DNA from: Rhynchosporium graminicola
Taxonomy: Eukaryota; Ascomycota; Leotiomycetes; Helotiales; Ploettnerulaceae
Length of the DNA: 64,000 bases
Assembly: GCA_900074885.1 (NCBI GenBank)
Contig: FJUW01000056.1
Coordinates: 341,571-405,570, forward strand
Reading direction: 5' to 3'
The notes below the pieces were generated by a model. That model saw nothing but the letters and a program-made list of their open reading frames with translations, did not search any database and was not told the DNA's origin. The position numbers and the translations under genes are program-made. Numbering within the stretch: the stretch's first letter is position 1; the number at the start of each line of letters is the position of its first letter. Of this stretch, positions 60,201-64,000 are shown piece by piece.

Positions 60201-60561
60201 CTAATTATATATAAGTAAGATAATTTTAAGCTTTCTATTATAAAGTACTATAACACTAAGGAATTACTTAATATTACTTAGAATATATATATTGTATACT
60301 ATATTCAGATAATTGATAAAGCTCTGCCCGAGCTCCCTATTATTATTATAAGAGGGTACTTATATATTTTCTATATAGAATATAAATATTAATTTATAAT
60401 TACTATTTATAAATGTACAAAGCTCCTCTAGATATAGAAATAGCTTAAGTTTGATTAAGGTATTAGCTATATATTTATACTATAAGTATCCAGAATATCT
60501 TATTCTATAGAAAGCCCGATCGACTCTAAGTACTTTTCTAGGATTAGATCTTCTAAGAGGA
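57242..60561 (-). mobile_element. Copia-B, minus copy, 3' portion
   Basis: The 3' LTR at 57242-57466 is the reverse complement of 48803-49028. Next come the non-pol 3' region (57467-59270) with the extra frame on the plus strand, RNase H and part of RT (about 59480-60561) on the minus strand. Near 60265 it has the uninterrupted GTAAT site that Gypsy-A occupies in the plus copy. At 60561 it is broken by a Gypsy-D element. Confidence 0.87.
58070..59230 (+). pseudogene. Antisense reading frame in the second Copia-B copy
   Basis: Counterpart of 47090-48191. It reads FYYYLDLSKAFIIIISSTFL, NKRSRKETSSKES, then ILYYRIIESSTDTRRSS near 58110-58270, with later homologous blocks (YSKEEIPSTSYRLVAL-like near 58360; SVSLSNNFNLL near 58935). 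Several in-frame stops at RIP sites. Conservation with the other copy is at the amino-acid level with matching spacing. Function unknown. Confidence 0.5.
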
Positions 60562-63500
60562 TTTCACGGGGCGAATGCAAAGTATATAGTGCAAAAGCTC
60601 GTCTGTATTATAAGGAGAATTAACTAAGAAAGGAAGGGGGGAATAAGGGTCTCCCTTCGAAGAAAAGATAATACTGCGGCCGCTAGTGGCAGTAGCATTA
60701 GAATACGTACGATAATACGTCAGGTACTAGCGTAAACGCCTCAGGCGTTAAGTATACTAACGGATATAACCTGTTATATTACCTCCCTCCTGTTTTAAGG
60801 TTAGAGCTATCGAATCTATTCTTCTCCTCTTATCTATTAAGTGCTATAGTAGTAGTAAGAGCTGCTTCCGGTTCTTATATTAGCTTTATATAACCTGTCT
60901 ATTTAACTAGATACTTCTTTTTAATTTAGCCTCCTCTTCGAAAAGATCTCTCCGCTAGGATTTCTTCTACTTCGAACTCGTTTTCGTCTGCTACTAGCAG
61001 TAGTAGTAGCTATAAGTTATCCTATACTTAGCTCAGTAGTAGCTTAGTAGTAGCTAAGTGTAATAGCTATATATAACAAATATTATATATTCCTAGCGGC
61101 ATATCCAGATAGTAGCTATATAACCCTACTGCTTCGAGTACTATATACTTAGCTTACTTTATATCGAGTTTCTTCGCGGGCCGATTCGTTCGAATATTCT
61201 ATAAACTGAACTAGACTTTATCTCTGACTTTAAACTCTAGTACTTACTAGCAGTAGTAGTTAGTAACCTCTTCTTAAACTTATTATACTACTACTATTAC
61301 TATCTATACTTATTCCCTAGTATCTTATAGCTTCTTTAAGATCGTATCCGCCTTTTAAATAAGTAAGCGAATGGTAATAGCAGTAGGTTTATTTTCGATA
61401 TTTAAATCGAAGTATCGTATGTAGTAACTATAAGTTAGAAAGAAAGAGCTTACCTCTATTAATATAGCGTCTCGATCGTTAATTACTACCTTTACTAATA
61501 ATAATACGTTAAACTAATCGTCTTATACGAAGTTTACGAATATATATAAATACGTCTCTAATATCTAGTTTATCCTTTCTATAGAGCTATTAGTTTCTGA
61601 GTAATAAGCTATAGAAAAGCGTCACGTAATCCCTAGTAAAGTATATACTTATATCTATAATATTCCGACGAACTATTCCCCTTAGTCAGATACGATTTCG
61701 CGTAATAGTACGTATTATCTATAGTAGACTTATATAAACTACTTTACTATAGCTTCTGCGTTAATTGATAGTAGCTTATTATATATAATCCCTTTCCTAA
61801 GCTAAAAAGTAACTATAATTAAGTTAGTATCTCTTTTACTTTCTAAGAGATCGATAATAAAATCGATAGAGATTTCTTACTAGATTTAGTCTAATAGTAG
61901 TAGTAGCTTAAGGAATCCTTACTTCTAGTCATAGTATATCTTATTCTTTCTGTAAGCGTTATAGTTCCGAATAAACCTTCTTATATCCTCTGATATCTAT
62001 AGCTAGAAAAACTACTAACTTATAGGAATAGCAGTTAAATCTCGTCCTAAGTACTTATATATCTTAGTATTATATATCGGCTAGATTAACTTCATATATA
62101 GTTCTTCGGAATTAAGTACTTATAGTCTGCCTCGGAATTATAATTTACTTACCTCTGATAATAAGTACTCTAATATTAATATTTTTAACTTTAGCGTAAT
62201 AAGGAATATATATTACTTATCGCGTACTACTTTAGCCGCTCCTTAGTATATACTATTAGCTTATTCCGCTTATAACTAGAGTTCCTTAAGCGTTATAGAG
62301 ATAGTAGTAGTAGTATTATTATCTAAAGTAGCTTTATTTAGTCCTTCGGGTTCTTTAACTTATAGGGATTCGTTCTATAGTCAGAAGACTTCTCCTTCTT
62401 CTTAGCGTCTTCGATCTTATTATATCGTAACTAGGGCCGGTACTACTATCCCTTATAGCAATAGTAGTTCTTATAGTACTTTCGGCTTAATTAGTTAGAC
62501 TAACTAGTACTAAAGTCGTTCGTCTTCTATACTATAGAGTATATCCTATTCGCGTCGTAAGAGTATATCTACGCGCTCGTTTTCTTTCCTAAGGATATAA
62601 CTAATCGTATAGTTAAACTATAAGAGTAGTAGCGATTACTATATTTACTACTCTATAAGCTACTATACTATTAGAAAATACTCGAGGTTCTTATAATTAG
62701 TACGAATATGGAATTCTTATACGCTTTTCAATTCGTATTACTACTTCTTAAAGTAATATATAATTACTAATGTTTCCTTATTATAGATTTCGTAGTTATA
62801 TTTAGCTAGAGCGTTTTTCTTCGAGAAGATTACGTAAGGTCGTAAGTGTCCTTAGTCGTCGAATTATATAAGTACCCCTCTTATTACTTATCTAGAAGAG
62901 TCTATTTAGAGTATTATTTCTTAGTTAAGGTTAAACTACGCTAGCGCAGGTCTAGTAGTAAATATATCTTTTAACTTCTTAAACGCTTCGTCTATAGCTT
63001 CATCTTATTACTATAGCTACTCCTTATAAGTAAGCTATATTAGTAGTAGCGTAATTATTAAGTAATCCTTAATAAACATCGGATAGAAATTCGCGAATCC
63101 TAAGAAGCTTTATACTCTTTTTACTAAGGTCGAGAGTTCCTATTCTCGAATTGCTTATACTTTCTCAGGGTCTATTTAAATACCCTCTTTCGTATCGATT
63201 ACGAATCTAAGGTATTTTATCATTTATACTTCGAATTCATACTTATTAATATCTAGTTATAGCTTAGCCTCGCGTAATCTTACTATAACTTTTACTACTT
63301 ACTTTCGATACGAGTAGTAGTTACTATCTGTATAGATTAGGATATCATTAATATAAGTAGAATAGAATTCGTTTAAGTAGTTACGTAAAGCCTAATTAAT
63401 ATATTATTAAAACGTACTTAAAGTATTCGCGAGTCTGAAAGGAGTTACTAGCTACTTATATAGACTATATCTCGTGCGAAAAGCTATCTTCAATTTATCG

Positions 63501-63817
63501 CTAGTAGTAATATATATCTTATAGAAAGTAATAGTAATATCTAGTTTTATAAACTATTTCATTTTCCTAATATTCCGAAGAGTCTTATAGATTAGTAGTA
63601 ATAAGTATTAATCTTTCTTTATAATTCGATTTAACTTATAGTAATTAATATAAAATTATAGCTTATCTTCTAGTTTCTTTATAAATAAGATAAGAGTAAT
63701 AGTAAGCGAGTTATTAACTCGAATAAATCCCTTATTAAGGAGCTTCGTAAGAGTCTTCTATAATACTAAGAGTTTATCGTAAGATATATTATATAAGAGG
63801 CCCCAAGGTATTATAAG
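60562..63817 (-). mobile_element. Gypsy-D, second minus copy, 3' part
   Basis: The LTR at 60562-60778 (217 bp, TTTCACGGGGCG ... CCTGTTATA) has exactly the length of 21875-22091. A polypurine tract (CCTCCCTCC) follows. On the minus strand are the chromodomain, integrase (about 61100-62300), an RNase H relic (about 62620-62840) and RT up to 63817 (KKLE-near 63670; FG and F-D blocks). The sequence at 62400-62450 continues past the point where Gypsy-C interrupts the other minus copy, providing that empty site. Five bases before it are GAGGA. The rest is cut by an F LTR. Confidence 0.85.
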
Positions 63818-64000
63818 TGTGAAAATTGAGGGTGGAAATCGGCCGAAGGTCAGAATAACAGAATAATAGGTGATCAATTTGACTTGCTTTGTTTGCTTGC
63901 TTGAAGAGAGCTAACTACAGGAGAGATTCTAGCTATTTATATAGCTATATGAGCTCTCTAGAATATTCTATACTACGTAATACAGAACTCCATAGAAGAA
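63818..64000 (-). repeat. Family F LTR, inverted, running off the window
   Basis: Starts TGTGAAAATTGAGGGTGG, the reverse complement of the F LTR end, and continues through the GCTTGCTTG run and CTCTAGAATATTCTATAC. It is less RIPed than the Gypsy-D copy it interrupts. The remaining 270 bp or so lie beyond the window. Confidence 0.85.

Noticed and set aside
1..64000. tRNA, rRNA or intact host genes
   Set aside because: I looked for conserved blocks by eye in the low-RIP regions and found none I could support; a covariance-model scan would be decisive.

Overview
The window looks like an AT-rich, repeat-packed heterochromatic island of a filamentous ascomycete (Pezizomycotina). Almost every element carries the signature of repeat-induced point mutation (RIP): CpA and its complement TpG have become TpA, while CpG, CpC and CpT survive, so reading frames are full of TAA and TAG stops. 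I found no intact protein-coding gene. The recognisable coding content is broken transposon genes and one broken helicase gene. The exact species cannot be read from the sequence.

Layout. 1-2690 is RIP-degraded repeat of unrecognised type. 2690-14463 is a block of near-normal base composition, interrupted by a RIPed hAT transposon (hAT-1, 6948-11003, perfect 8-bp target duplication). Left of the transposon lies a minus-strand relic of a RecQ-type, telomere-linked-helicase-like gene (3845-6860). Right of it nothing is clearly identifiable. 14464-26408 holds minus-strand LTR elements: Gypsy-A (14464-20868) with a 1.5-kb non-autonomous LTR element G inside it, a 457-bp LTR 'F', and truncated Gypsy-D and Gypsy-C copies.

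26409-50182 is a four-level nest, all on the plus strand. Gypsy-D was split by Copia-B (30018-about 49030), Copia-B by Gypsy-A (35452-45977), and the 3' LTR of Gypsy-A by hAT-3 (42039-45940). Each insertion can be checked from its target duplication and, for three of them, from an uninterrupted paralogous site elsewhere in the window. A small, nearly un-RIPed solo LTR of family C sits in Copia-B. 50184-54520 holds an LTR fragment, a family C LTR fragment and a third hAT (hAT-2, minus), which ends at a 298-bp run of N. 54819-57132 is a coding-free family C element with two LTRs. 57242-60561 is a second Copia-B (minus), interrupted by a second minus-strand Gypsy-D (60562-63817), which meets another F LTR running off the window.

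The points most worth following are an apparently conserved extra reading frame on the antisense strand of Copia-B, between pol and the 3' LTR, seen in both copies; the MITE-like fold at the 5' end of hAT-3; the coding-free LTR elements G and C; and two single-N junctions flanked by exact-length duplications (537 and 735 bp) that are probably unmerged contig overlaps rather than biology.
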